From assembly GCF_947241705.1 (NCBI RefSeq), contig NC_079265.1, positions 434,001-498,000 on the forward strand: a stretch of DNA of 64,000 nt, written 5' to 3'. The position numbers and the translations under genes were made by a program. Positions 18,536 to 29,539 of this stretch are shown in pieces. Source of the DNA: Saccharomyces mikatae IFO 1815 (Eukaryota > Ascomycota > Saccharomycetes > Saccharomycetales > Saccharomycetaceae). The notes below the pieces were generated by a model. That model saw only the letters and a program-made list of their open reading frames with translations. It made no database searches and had not been told where the DNA came from. Positions within the stretch are counted from its first letter, which is position 1. Each line of letters starts with the position of its first letter.

Positions 18536-18543
18536 TATATAAA
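18536..18543 (+). promoter_or_regulatory. MET3 TATA box
   Basis: TATATAAA lies 134 bp before the MET3 ATG, downstream of the Cbf1 and Met31/32 sites, as expected for an inducible yeast promoter. Confidence 0.7.
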
Positions 18544-18664
18544 CCCTGGTTCGTACTTTAATGAATGGCTCTCCGGATTCTCGTCCCTCTTGTCACCACA
18601 GTTGTTATAACGTTTCTTGGCAGTTAAGCACTAACTAAAGAAAGTATAATAATAACAAGTGTAA

Positions 18665-20212
<1,548 letters not shown>

Positions 20213-20489
20213 TAATCATGGAATGAACCGGTTTTAAAGAGAACGAAACCCACAATCGAGCGTGCAAAGTAGATAGATTTGCAGATAGAATTCGTATGTA
20301 CATATACATATATAAGATATCAAAAGAAAATCAAAAAAATACCACGCCCCTTTGTTAACAATAGATTATAGAACCTAAAAGATACATAAAAAGTACTCTC
20401 ACCGGCAGTACTAATCATGATTAAAGGCTTACCGTTGGTGCTATCAAAGGACACCAAAACAACAAAATTTTTTGAAGAAACAATGGTGA

Positions 20490-20774
20490 TTAGTCGTATT
20501 GGTCGACATTGATTTCAATTTTTGGTTGTACCCATCTCAATTTCTGTTTATTATACCATGGATAAGCTGGTAAAACAAATATTAAAGTAACCGCACAACT
20601 TATTCCATACACAACTAACAAAACATTTAAAGACTGTTGTGCAAATCCTAATATACATGCTAATACGGCTCCGATCGTGAGTGATAATTGCTGAAGTTTT
20701 TCTGTTTTTCGCTGGCTAGGAAAATCTATTGGAAAAATTAGCTTTCTTTGTACCTCTTGTAGTATAGCGGACAT
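20490..20774 (-). CDS. SPC1: Spc1, signal peptidase complex small subunit
   Basis: 94 residues, equal to S. cerevisiae Spc1 (YJR010C-A). Two hydrophobic segments (about 33-50 and 53-72) lie between a polar N-terminus and the cytosolic C-terminal block PWYNKQKLRWVQPKIEI, the SPC12 family layout with both ends in the cytosol. It is a non-catalytic subunit of the ER signal peptidase complex with Sec11, Spc2 and Spc3. By memory about 15 of 94 residues differ from S. cerevisiae, more than expected for strain variation. Confidence 0.94.
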   Translation of the reverse strand: MSAILQEVQRKLIFPIDFPSQRKTEKLQQLSLTIGAVLACILGFAQQSLNVLLVVYGISCAVTLIFVLPAYPWYNKQKLRWVQPKIEINVDQYD

Positions 20775-21049
20775 TGTAAGTTACTAATAAAAGTACGCTG
20801 CTTTTTTTCTATGCCACTGTCTGGCCACTCCTGGAGTAAGTTCGTTTACTTTCCTTGATTTTTCTTTTCAAGTAGTTTGTTCTATCACTACGCGATCTAT
20901 ATTCGAAAGATGAAAAGTGTACATAATGGGCATATCATACACGGAAGAGAGAAAAGTACGAAAATAAACCAAATGATGGAGCCTATGCATATATAAGAGC
21001 GTGTTTATAAATTTATCTTTAAAATCTCTTATTATTTTATAGTATTTTA

Positions 21050-21832
21050 TTACACTGTCATTTCACCGATAATTTGGTCTTTTAGCCAATTGACATATCT
21101 TATGAATGGCTCACCCTTGTTAACATCAACAGCACAGTCATTCGTAGCTTCTCTGTACATGTTAATCAAGTCTTTATCTTTAGAAATCTCATTAAACAAT
21201 TTACAATTGAAAAGATCCAACTGAAATTTCCAAATGGGAAGCAATTCCTTCTGCAACACACTAACTAATACATTCATCTGTAAATCGTTCATCTGTGACT
21301 CTTGTTTATTCATGGGAATCTTGTTTAGAAATTTATAGAGATTAACGAATCCTAACAAACAATTCTGCATTTGTAAAGTAAATTCCTCTTTAAAATCAAC
21401 ATTCAATCTATTCAATTCCTGAAAAATGAATCTGTTTACTCCATAAATAGAGATGACTAAAACTTTATCAATCAAATGTCGACATTTTCCTGGCGTTTCA
21501 AAATGATCTAACTCACAACTATCCAGCAATAAGCGGAAACCTGTCCTCAAATCGTAAACTCGTTCACAAATATCATTCTTTAACGCAAGAAGTTCTTCTC
21601 TATGGGACGTACATGTACCGTTTGCATTTGAGAATGTGTCGTCCTGCTTTTGTGCCAGATAATACAGAACGTACATCAGATCTGTCATATAATGTGAAGT
21701 ATTCAGAATAAACGGTACAATTTGGTTTAGCAGTATAACATTTTTCTTATTGTTCTCTGATATCCCATCGTTCAGAAAGAGTTTGGTTTGCAAAGACAAG
21801 ACTTTGCCCGCACTAGATTCTGTTTGATTCAT
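21050..21832 (-). CDS. YJR011C homologue, protein of unknown function
   Basis: 260 residues; S. cerevisiae YJR011C is about 261. It starts MNQTESSAGKVLSLQTKLFL. The chain looks soluble and mostly helical, with no signal peptide, transmembrane segment or catalytic motif that I recognise. It contains several cysteines (for example SCELDHFETPGKC near 110) without a clear metal-binding spacing. It is in tandem with YJR012C and transcribed away from it. I cannot assign a function. Confidence 0.88.
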   Translation of the reverse strand: MNQTESSAGKVLSLQTKLFLNDGISENNKKNVILLNQIVPFILNTSHYMTDLMYVLYYLAQKQDDTFSNANGTCTSHREELLALKNDICERVYDLRTGFRLLLDSCELDHFETPGKCRHLIDKVLVISIYGVNRFIFQELNRLNVDFKEEFTLQMQNCLLGFVNLYKFLNKIPMNKQESQMNDLQMNVLVSVLQKELLPIWKFQLDLFNCKLFNEISKDKDLINMYREATNDCAVDVNKGEPFIRYVNWLKDQIIGEMTV

Positions 21833-22178
21833 TCGCTTATATATACTAATACTATCACTTTTGCTTGTGTTGCTTCTAGCAAATTATTCTATGCTTAGCT
21901 TAATTAATGAGAAACTGAAGCAAACGCCGCTTATCTACTCGCAATAAAATGTCAGTTTACGAAATTGTTAGAAAGGAAGGCATAAATCGCAGGTATTGCA
22001 CAGTTTTGGTTCAAAACACAACATGATTTGAAACAAAGAAATAACTTGACTTTATTACTTTTTTCAGTCCCAAAATGAGCATCTGTATGAGTAACCGATA
22101 CGATGTTTTAGTAGCGAGAGAAGATAAAATTATACTATATATGGATGCATGCTATTACGTACATTTTTCTTGAATGAT
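21833..22178. other. Intergenic: YJR011C promoter, possible micro-gene
   Basis: 346 bp between the YJR011C start and the YJR012C stop. On the plus strand an ATG in good yeast context (ATAAAATGTC, 21949) opens a 25-codon frame. Removing 21993-22067 (GTATTG ... TTTTTTCAG) would join it to a second open frame ending at 22173 and give a 49-residue product. The evidence is weak: the 5' splice site is not standard and there is no TACTAAC. Confidence 0.25.
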
Positions 22179-22616
22179 TTACTTGACTATCCTTTTTACT
22201 GTAGCCGTGTCGTTATCACTATTATTACCATCATTATTATCGTCATTACTATTATAACCACCATCGTTCATCTGCAACTTAGACTGTATATCGTAGTATT
22301 CAGACAGCTTTGATAATGAGTTTATGCCTTCCAGGCTCTCTTGATCAATACTCAGAGATATATCAGCTCTTGGATCTTGTAATTGCTGATGAGGTTGATG
22401 CTGCTGGTGTCCTTCCCAAGGCCTGACTCTTGGTTTCAATGAAGAAGAAGTAGCTAAATTTTCATCTAGCGTAGTATTTGCTACTTCAACGATATTAGGT
22501 ATGGGCTTATTGTTTAAAATATGATCTAGTAACTCTTCATAACTAAGTTCACCACCTTCCACCATGCTTGAGTACTTATGATCGCCTCCAACATTTGGAA
22601 AAGTAAACCGAAACAT
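22179..22616 (-). CDS. PEX39: YJR012C homologue, Pex39-type PTS2 import factor
   Basis: 145 residues from the only in-frame ATG (22616); upstream codons run to a TGA at 22692-22694 with no ATG. Sequence and position match S. cerevisiae YJR012C, which is annotated longer (207 residues as I recall). Recent work, recalled and not checked, reports this protein as Pex39, which helps Pex7 import PTS2 cargo into peroxisomes through a (K/R)PWE motif shared with Pex13. The motif is present here as RPWE, near residue 66. The N-terminus MFRFTFPNVGGDHKYSS precedes a conserved acidic helix, and the tail is low-complexity Asn/Asp. Its divergent partner GPI14 starts only 134 bp away. Confidence 0.8.
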   Translation of the reverse strand: MFRFTFPNVGGDHKYSSMVEGGELSYEELLDHILNNKPIPNIVEVANTTLDENLATSSSLKPRVRPWEGHQQHQPHQQLQDPRADISLSIDQESLEGINSLSKLSEYYDIQSKLQMNDGGYNSNDDNNDGNNSDNDTATVKRIVK

Positions 22617-22750
22617 GTGAAGTTCCTTTGTAAGTTTCGACAATAATGAAAGGAACTTCAATAGTTGTTTAAAGTTGGCGGAAAAAAAAACTCATATACG
22701 CAAAGCAGTGCACAACAGACGATTAAAATAAAAGGTGGCAAGATTAAAAG

Positions 22751-23965
22751 ATGGCTGGCGAAGACTGGGGCTTGATTGTGGTGTCCTTCTTGGCAAGAGT
22801 TGGATTTTTCCTCTTCGGTATTTACCAAGATGCTAATTTTAAAGTGAGATATACCGATATCGACTATTTTGTGTTTCATGATGCTGCCAAGTATGTATAT
22901 GAGGGCAAATCACCTTATTCAAGGGATACATACCGTTATACACCACTATTAAGTTGGCTGTTAGTTCCAGATCATTTTTTTGGATTTTTTCATCTGGGGA
23001 AGATCATATTTGTTATCTTCGATCTGATCACTGGACTCATAATAATGAAGCTTTTAAACCAGGCCATTTCCAAAAAGAAAGCTTTGATATTAAAAAGTAT
23101 TTGGCTACTGAATCCGATGGTTATTACTATCAGCACCAGAGGAAATGCTGAAAGCGTACTTTGCTGTTTAATAATGTTCACATTGTATTATCTACAAAAG
23201 GGCAGGTACGCAATAGCAGGTCTCTTCTATGGTCTCTCCATTCATTTCAAGATATACCCAATAATTTATTGCATCCCGATAACGGTTTTTATATATTACA
23301 GAAAGAGCAAACAAGGTTCAAGAGCGCAACTAACATCACTACTCAATATCGGTTTGAGCACACTGATGACTTTGCTGGGTTGTGGCTATGCAATGTACAA
23401 AATGTATGGATACGATTTTTTGGATCAGGCATACTTGTATCACTTGTATAGAACAGATCATAGGCACAATTTTTCGATATGGAACATGCTATTATATTTA
23501 GATTCTGCAAATAAGAGCAATAGGGAGTCTAATTTGTCAAAATATGCATTCGTGCCTCAATTACTGCTCGTCTTGATAATTGGGTGTCTTGAGTGGTGGA
23601 ATCCAACATTTGATAACCTACTGAGTGTCTTATTTGTTCAAACGTTTGCCTTCGTTACATACAACAAAGTTTGCACATCACAATATTTTGTCTGGTACTT
23701 GATCTTTTTACCATTTTACCTGTCAAGATCACACATTAGTTGGAAGAAGGGTCTTCTAATGGCGATACTTTGGGTAGCGACGCAGGGAATTTGGCTGAGT
23801 CAAGGCTACTATTTAGAATTTGAAGGCAAGAATGTATTTTTTCCTGAACTCTTTGGAGCGAGCGTATTATTTTTTCTGACTAACGTGTGGCTACTGGCTC
23901 AATTCATCACCGATCTCAAGACACCGTTGCCAGTCACAAAGATTAACCAAGAAAAGATCAACTGA
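22751..23965 (+). CDS. GPI14: Gpi14, GPI mannosyltransferase I (PIG-M)
   Basis: 404 residues; S. cerevisiae Gpi14 is 403. A polytopic ER membrane protein that adds the first alpha-1,4-mannose from dolichol-phosphate-mannose to GlcN-acyl-PI during GPI anchor synthesis. The first luminal loop holds YTDIDYFVFHDA (about 34-46) with the DxD-type motif needed for activity in GT50 enzymes, followed by GKSPYSRDTYRYTPLL, a PIG-M signature. Many hydrophobic helices follow to the C-terminus. In this window it supplies the anchor type used by Sag1, though the two are not regulated together. Confidence 0.95.
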   Translation: MAGEDWGLIVVSFLARVGFFLFGIYQDANFKVRYTDIDYFVFHDAAKYVYEGKSPYSRDTYRYTPLLSWLLVPDHFFGFFHLGKIIFVIFDLITGLIIMKLLNQAISKKKALILKSIWLLNPMVITISTRGNAESVLCCLIMFTLYYLQKGRYAIAGLFYGLSIHFKIYPIIYCIPITVFIYYRKSKQGSRAQLTSLLNIGLSTLMTLLGCGYAMYKMYGYDFLDQAYLYHLYRTDHRHNFSIWNMLLYLDSANKSNRESNLSKYAFVPQLLLVLIIGCLEWWNPTFDNLLSVLFVQTFAFVTYNKVCTSQYFVWYLIFLPFYLSRSHISWKKGLLMAILWVATQGIWLSQGYYLEFEGKNVFFPELFGASVLFFLTNVWLLAQFITDLKTPLPVTKINQEKIN

Positions 23966-24163
23966 CATTAGCACATACTACGTATTTTATTCTATAAGTT
24001 TACCCATATAAATGCGTGCAAGTAAAAAAATGCAAAAGCGCACCGCCAAAAAAGAAGAAAAAAGCTGAAAAATACAAGAAAAGAAACGATGTCCAAATGA
24101 CAGGTTTGCACATGTCTTACTGTTTACAGTACCTACAGTAAAAACGAAGAAGAATATTATAAA

Positions 24164-24763
24164 ATGTTGAAAGAAGTCATCTATTGTGGAGTTTGCTCAT
24201 ACCCACCAGAATACTGCGAATTTTCAGGTAAATTAAAACGTTGCAAAGTTTGGCTATCTGACAACCATGCAGACCTTTATGCAAAACTATATGGTGCTGA
24301 TGATAATGCACAAGAGGAAGTAGAAGCCGTAACCAACAAATTGGCCGAATCCAGTATTGGTGAAGCAAGAGAAGAAAAGCTGGAAAAGGACCTGTTGAAA
24401 ATTCAAAAGAAACAGGAAAACAGGGAACAGAGAGAATTGGCCAAAAAGCTGTCATCGAAGGTGATCATCAAAAGAGAAGCCAGAACCAAGAGAAAGTACA
24501 TTGTCGCTATCTCTGGGTTAGAAGTCTTCGACATCGACATGAAAAAACTAGCCAAAACATTTGCGTCTAGGTTCGCCACAGGGTGTTCTGTGTCGAAGAA
24601 TGCAGAGAAGAAAGAAGAGGTTGTCATTCAAGGTGACGTGATGGATGAAGTGGAAACCTATATACATTCCTTGCTGGAAGAAAAGGGCTTAAAAGACGTT
24701 AAAGTGGAAACCATCGATGCTAAGAAGAAGAAGAAGCCTGCTGCAGAAGGGGCTGCCAAATAA
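24164..24763 (+). CDS. TMA22: Tma22, DENR homologue, 40S recycling factor
   Basis: 199 residues (198 in S. cerevisiae). The N-terminus has the DENR zinc-binding cysteines (CGVCSYPPEYCEFSGKLKRC, residues 8-27) and the C-terminus the SUI1/eIF1-like domain (about 95-185) with KRKYIVAISGLEVFDIDMKKLAKTF. A Lys-rich tail ends the protein. With Tma20 (MCT-1) it removes deacylated tRNA from post-termination 40S subunits and prevents reinitiation in 3' UTRs. Confidence 0.96.
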   Translation: MLKEVIYCGVCSYPPEYCEFSGKLKRCKVWLSDNHADLYAKLYGADDNAQEEVEAVTNKLAESSIGEAREEKLEKDLLKIQKKQENREQRELAKKLSSKVIIKREARTKRKYIVAISGLEVFDIDMKKLAKTFASRFATGCSVSKNAEKKEEVVIQGDVMDEVETYIHSLLEEKGLKDVKVETIDAKKKKKPAAEGAAK

Positions 24764-25034
24764 GCAAACAGCAAATACATAATAGCACGGCTTTGGGAAG
24801 AAAGAATCTTTACTTGGCCACCAGACGTATATGTTAAATAGCGAGATCTTATATTTTCTTAAATTGTCGCCTCTATATATTATATGCAGCCACCCACAGA
24901 GGGCTGCGCCGCTTCGTCCCTGGAACCAGATTGAGGATGATCTAGTGTTTATTCGAAGCCCCTGCAATTTTAAAAATGCTAGTTAATTATCGGCGCTCAA
25001 GATACAGTTAGTTCAACAATAAATAAGGGCAGGA

Positions 25035-26567
25035 ATGAGTTCATCTTCAGGTGAGGTGAAACTGACAGCTTGTAACAGGATTGAAACAGACGAAGAGTAT
25101 TGCGCACGTAACAACATAAATGACCTTTCTAGTGTGATTGGTGATGCTTTCACACAAGGTGTACCGGACATTGACAAGCAAACAACCAACTCCTTGAAGG
25201 ACATCCAACTAAAGTCCAAGGATAACGTAGCGCTTCCATATTTAAATGGTTCATTCTTCTCTCCCGATTTACAGAGTCAAAGAAAAAAAGTTCTTCTAAA
25301 ATTCATCCTCACGAACTGCTTGCTGGCCATAATTTGTTTTACAATGTTTGTTTTGTTTTGGGGGGCTCTTTACGATACTAGCAAGTACTTACACAAAGTT
25401 AAGCTGCTGGCTGTCATCCAAGAACCTCCTGTGGTGATTTTGGACAACAACAGTTCTATGGTCGTGCCTTCTATATCATATGCTCTTCCCGCATTGATTA
25501 ATAAAGTGCCCTGCGATTGGGAAATTCATAATACTTCTAGCTTCGAAACGAAGTTTCACGTGAACACGTCCAAGCAAATCAATGATAAGGTCATAGAATT
25601 GATCTATGACGAAAAATATTGGTTTGCCATTAATATCAAGCCAAACGCCACACAGACTCTTTTTGAATCATTGGTTAATGATACTGCTCCGTTATTCAAT
25701 TCCACAGTGTTTAACCAAGTGGTATATGAAACTGGTAGAGACCCAACAAACCTGAAGTCCACGATTTTACCATTTGCTCAGAAGATTGAAGAGTACTATC
25801 AAACGTTCTATGCATTAGATTACCTACCAGCATTAATGACGAACATTACGCAGGCATACAACTATATCCTGACGGGAAATATAAGGCATATCACAGCAGC
25901 AGGCAAATATAACTACGAATACTACGACCATAGACCATTCACAGACCGTATTCTGCTTGCGCCCACCCAGATCGGTGTTGTTTACTGTTTACTGCTAACC
26001 TTTTTCCAGTTTTTGTTATATGGTCCATTGCATGTCGAAATGGCAAAAGTGCTAAGGCCAGCCAATGGTTTACTATACCGTATTGCCATGTCATGGTTCA
26101 CCTTTTTCTTTGCATCTTTGTTCTTCTGTACAACAACCGCCATCTTTGATGTGGATTTTAACAAGTCCTTCGGTAGAGGTGGCTTCATTATATATTGGAT
26201 GTCTACGTGGCTCTTCATGCTTGCCGCTGGCGGAGCTAATGAGAATGCAGTAATGCTTGTCATTACCATAGGTCCTCAGTATCTCGGGTTCTGGATACTA
26301 TCGTTTGTCATCCTTAATATTGCGCCATCCTTCTTCCCTTTAGCGCTAAATAATAATGTCTACAGATATGGCTACATGATGCCAGTTCATAACGCCATTG
26401 ATATTTACAGAGTTATTTTCTTTGACGTGTCAAGGCGCAAGATGGGTAGAAACTATGGTATTTTAACCGCACTTATTGCGTTAAATACGGTATTGTTGCC
26501 ATTTGTTAGTAAATATGCGGGTAAAAAATTAAAACAAAAGGCTTTAGCTGCAGCGAAACAAGGTTGA
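25035..26567 (+). CDS. YJR015W homologue, Sng1-family membrane protein
   Basis: 510 residues, the same as S. cerevisiae YJR015W. One transmembrane helix at about 88-112 follows a cytosolic N-terminus. A luminal region of roughly 190 residues with several N-glycosylation sequons (NNSS, NTS, NDT, NST, NIT) comes next, and about five more helices fill residues 305-500. This is the layout of the Sng1 family (DUF3533), named for nitrosoguanidine resistance. The S. cerevisiae protein is ER-localised and of unknown function. The N-terminal region has no signal peptide. Confidence 0.9.
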   Translation: MSSSSGEVKLTACNRIETDEEYCARNNINDLSSVIGDAFTQGVPDIDKQTTNSLKDIQLKSKDNVALPYLNGSFFSPDLQSQRKKVLLKFILTNCLLAIICFTMFVLFWGALYDTSKYLHKVKLLAVIQEPPVVILDNNSSMVVPSISYALPALINKVPCDWEIHNTSSFETKFHVNTSKQINDKVIELIYDEKYWFAINIKPNATQTLFESLVNDTAPLFNSTVFNQVVYETGRDPTNLKSTILPFAQKIEEYYQTFYALDYLPALMTNITQAYNYILTGNIRHITAAGKYNYEYYDHRPFTDRILLAPTQIGVVYCLLLTFFQFLLYGPLHVEMAKVLRPANGLLYRIAMSWFTFFFASLFFCTTTAIFDVDFNKSFGRGGFIIYWMSTWLFMLAAGGANENAVMLVITIGPQYLGFWILSFVILNIAPSFFPLALNNNVYRYGYMMPVHNAIDIYRVIFFDVSRRKMGRNYGILTALIALNTVLLPFVSKYAGKKLKQKALAAAKQG

Positions 26568-26750
26568 CTTGATCAATGATAAAGGCGAATAACTAAAAAA
26601 AGTACTGATCGTCGTTTTTTTAAATAGATGTTTATCCATTCAATGGACTATAATAAATATTTATATATATAAAGAAAGAAATTGTGAAGAGAAAAGATGA
26701 TGGAAAAGAAGAATCTATATATATATTCACCGATTGGTGCTTATAATGCA

Positions 26751-28508
26751 TCAAGCATCTAAAACACAACCGTTGGAAGCGTTGGAAACCAACTTAGCAT
26801 ACTTGGATAGAGTACCTCTTGTGTAACGAGGTGGAGGTGCAACCCAGCTTTGTTTACGTTGAGCTATTTCCTTTTCGGGGACCAGTAGGTCAATCTTGTT
26901 GTTGTCAGCATCGATAATGATTTCATCACCGTCTTTGACCAACCCAATAGGACCACCTTCAGCGGCTTCTGGAACAATATGACCGATCAAGAACCCATGA
27001 GAACCACCGGAAAATCTACCATCAGTCAACAATGCAACATCTTTACCCAAACCGTAGCCCATCAGAGCAGAGGAAGGCTTTAGCATTTCAGGCATACCTG
27101 GAGCACCTCTTGGTCCTTCATATCTGATAACAACGACGGTTTTTTCACCCTTCTTGATTTCACCTCTTTCCAAGGCTTCAATGAAGGCACCTTCTTCTTC
27201 GAATACACGGGCCTTACCTTTGAAGTAAGTACCCTCCTTACCGGTGATCTTACCGACAGCACCTCCTGGGGCCAAGGAACCATATAGAATTTGCAAATGA
27301 CCGTTGGCCTTGATTGGATGAGAAAGCGGCTTAATAATCTCTTGACCATCAGGTAAGCTTGGTGCCTTCTTAGCACGTTCTGCCAAAGTGTCACCTGTAA
27401 CAGTCATGGTGTTACCATGCAACATATTGTTTTCATATAGGTATTTGATCACAGATTGGGTACCACCAACATTGATTAAATCAGCCATAACATACTTACC
27501 AGAAGGTTTGAAGTCACCGATTAATGGTGTGGTATTACTGATTCTTTGGAAATCATCTGGAGACAACTTGACACCTGCAGAATGAGCGACAGCCACCAAA
27601 TGCAAAACAGCATTAGTGGAACCACCGGTTGCAACGACATAAGTAATGGCGTTTTCAAAAGCCTCCTTGGTGAGGACGTCACGAGGCAAGATTCCCAGTT
27701 CCATTGTCTTTTTGATGTACTCACCGATACTGTCACACTCGGCTAACTTCTCTTTAGAAACGGCTGGGAAGGAAGAAGAGTTTGGAATAGTCAAACCTAG
27801 CACTTCAGCAGCAGAAGCCATTGTGTTGGCAGTGTACATACCACCACAAGAACCAGGACCTGGGCATGCATGTTCTACGACATCTTCTCTTTCTTCTTCA
27901 GTGAACTGTTTGGAGATGTATTCACCGTAGGATTGGAAAGCAGAGACGATATCAATGTTTTTGGAGATCTTGGAAGACCCACACGTTGGATGACCGGGCA
28001 AGATAGTACCACCGTAAACCATGATGGAAGGTCTGTTGTGTCTACCCATGGCCATCATCACACCTGGCATGTTTTTGTCACATGATGGGATGGCGATGTT
28101 AGCATCGTAGTGTTGCGCCATCATGATAGTTTCAAAGGAGTCTGCAATAATTTCTCTACTTTGCAATGAATATCTCATACCTTTGGTACCCATAGAGATA
28201 CCGTCTGAAACACCGATGGTGTTGAATTGCATAGCCTTTAAGCCGGCCTTTTCGATGGATTGAGAACATCTGTTATTCAAGTCTAAAAGATGCATGTTAC
28301 ATGGGTTACCAGACCACCAACAGGAACCAACACCCACCTGAGGCTTTTTAAAATCATCTTTTTTGAAGCCGGTGGCATAAAGCATGGCCTGAGAGGCCCC
28401 CTGGCCCTTTGGCTCAGTGATGATATAAGAATACTTGTTCAGCTTCTTTGCAACGCATCTCGTGGTAGAGAATTGTCTAGATGTAGCGACCTTCGTTAAT
28501 AAGCCCAT
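26751..28508 (-). CDS. ILV3: Ilv3, dihydroxyacid dehydratase
   Basis: 585 residues from the ATG at 28508, equal to S. cerevisiae Ilv3; twelve more open codons upstream hold no ATG. The N-terminus [20 protein letters not shown] is a mitochondrial presequence. The enzyme dehydrates dihydroxy-isovalerate and dihydroxy-methylvalerate, the third common step of valine and isoleucine synthesis (valine branch also feeds leucine). Fe-S cluster cysteines appear in [19 protein letters not shown] and [10 protein letters not shown]. Codon bias is strong. A Gcn4 site and a near-match Leu3 site lie upstream. Confidence 0.98.
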   Translation of the reverse strand: MGLLTKVATSRQFSTTRCVAKKLNKYSYIITEPKGQGASQAMLYATGFKKDDFKKPQVGVGSCWWSGNPCNMHLLDLNNRCSQSIEKAGLKAMQFNTIGVSDGISMGTKGMRYSLQSREIIADSFETIMMAQHYDANIAIPSCDKNMPGVMMAMGRHNRPSIMVYGGTILPGHPTCGSSKISKNIDIVSAFQSYGEYISKQFTEEEREDVVEHACPGPGSCGGMYTANTMASAAEVLGLTIPNSSSFPAVSKEKLAECDSIGEYIKKTMELGILPRDVLTKEAFENAITYVVATGGSTNAVLHLVAVAHSAGVKLSPDDFQRISNTTPLIGDFKPSGKYVMADLINVGGTQSVIKYLYENNMLHGNTMTVTGDTLAERAKKAPSLPDGQEIIKPLSHPIKANGHLQILYGSLAPGGAVGKITGKEGTYFKGKARVFEEEGAFIEALERGEIKKGEKTVVVIRYEGPRGAPGMPEMLKPSSALMGYGLGKDVALLTDGRFSGGSHGFLIGHIVPEAAEGGPIGLVKDGDEIIIDADNNKIDLLVPEKEIAQRKQSWVAPPPRYTRGTLSKYAKLVSNASNGCVLDA

Positions 28509-28649
28509 CTCTGCTTTGTTTCTTAACTGTTTGCAAGACGACAAAAACTAATAAAAAATAATCAAACAGGAATGAATATGATACAATATACATTAAAAAG
28601 AACAGTCTCCTCTTTTGTTATACATTATATAATATACTTATATGTTAAC

Positions 28650-28656
28650 TGAGTCA
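28650..28656 (-). promoter_or_regulatory. Gcn4 site of ILV3
   Basis: TGAGTCA, the perfect palindromic-type Gcn4 site, is 142 bp upstream of the ILV3 ATG. ILV3 is a known target of general amino acid control. Confidence 0.8.
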
Positions 28657-28688
28657 TCTGGAGAGGAAAGAGAAAAAATTTTTCAGGC

Positions 28689-28698
28689 CCGGTTCCGC
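28689..28698 (-). promoter_or_regulatory. Leu3-like site of ILV3
   Basis: CCGGTTCCGC matches the Leu3 consensus CCGGNNCCGG at nine of ten positions and lies 33 bp beyond the Gcn4 site. Leu3 activates branched-chain pathway genes when alpha-isopropylmalate accumulates. The one mismatch leaves this tentative. Confidence 0.4.
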
Positions 28699-28831
28699 TC
28701 GCTGTGAAAAACAGCATCATTTAATAATGTGACAATAGTGAATTTTTTCTCTCATGTATTGAATGTGAAGTGAAGGCGAAACTACAATGGAGTAAGAGCT
28801 GAAGAGACTGGACAGAGGAGCGTCTGCGAAC

Positions 28832-29344
28832 CTAACCTACACGCTTGATCACATGGACTCCGCTGCCAGATTCGACGATATCACTCACGTCTCCAACCTT
28901 GAGGTCGAAGGCGGCATCTTCGAAGCTGGGCTGCATCTCACCTCTGCCAAACCAGCCTAGATCACCGCCTCTCTTATACGAAGAGCAGTCGGATCTCTCC
29001 TTGGCTAAGGCCTCAAAGGAGTTTGTCTTGGAATCGTCATCCAGCCTCGTGACCAAGGTCTTCAACTCGTCCGTGGCCTCTTGCTTGGATATTGTAATGT
29101 TCTCCGATCTATGCGATGCGGGCCTTCTTGAATCCTTGTGCTTGATGAGGATATGCAGACATCTAACGCGTACTGGGTGGTCTTTTAAGTGTTCGTGCAG
29201 TTGATCCTTGTCGGTACCTTCAGGCTCCTCCCATTGTGAGTGCTTTGTCTCCGGGTTGAAGAAATACTCTCTCTTCTTGGACTTGCTGTATCTGACGGTC
29301 CACGGAGTGGGAAGCCCGGTGCTTGATGCTACGTCTGATGGCAT
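28832..29344 (-). CDS. ESS1: Ess1, Pin1-type prolyl isomerase
   Basis: 170 residues, same as S. cerevisiae. WW domain at about 11-43 (PWTVRYSKSKKREYFFNPETK...W) binds phospho-Ser-Pro in the RNA polymerase II C-terminal repeat. The parvulin domain (about 55-170) has RCLHILIKHKDSRRPAS with the basic phosphate-binding residues, and SDCSSYKRGGDLGWFGRGEM with the active-site cysteine. It isomerises pSer-Pro bonds and controls CTD dephosphorylation and transcription termination. Its codons are richer in G and C than those of neighbouring ILV3. Confidence 0.98.
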   Translation of the reverse strand: MPSDVASSTGLPTPWTVRYSKSKKREYFFNPETKHSQWEEPEGTDKDQLHEHLKDHPVRVRCLHILIKHKDSRRPASHRSENITISKQEATDELKTLVTRLDDDSKTNSFEALAKERSDCSSYKRGGDLGWFGRGEMQPSFEDAAFDLKVGDVSDIVESGSGVHVIKRVG

Positions 29345-29539
29345 TGGTGCGTCGTTGTGGTGCCGTGGTGAGCTGCATGGGATTGTGGACCTTAGTGTGT
29401 TATTCGAGTCCTTTTCATAGTGAGATCAAAAGGAGAAAAGTCATAATACCCGCTCGTAGAAGGTGATATCAGAATAGTGGATTATAAGAATATACATATA
29501 TGTATGGGAAGAAGATGTATTAAATGGGGCAATTATTTC

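Larger units (their letters stand above)
28509..28831. other. Intergenic: ILV3 promoter and ESS1 3' region
   Basis: 323 bp, with ILV3 and ESS1 both on the minus strand. It contains the Gcn4 and Leu3-like sites listed separately. The ESS1-proximal end is where base composition rises toward the G+C-rich ESS1-TES1 block. No RNA gene seen. Confidence 0.5.

Noticed and set aside
27080-28499. Several ORFs overlapping ILV3 in other frames
   Set aside because: Shadows of a codon-biased gene; ILV3 is full length and conserved.
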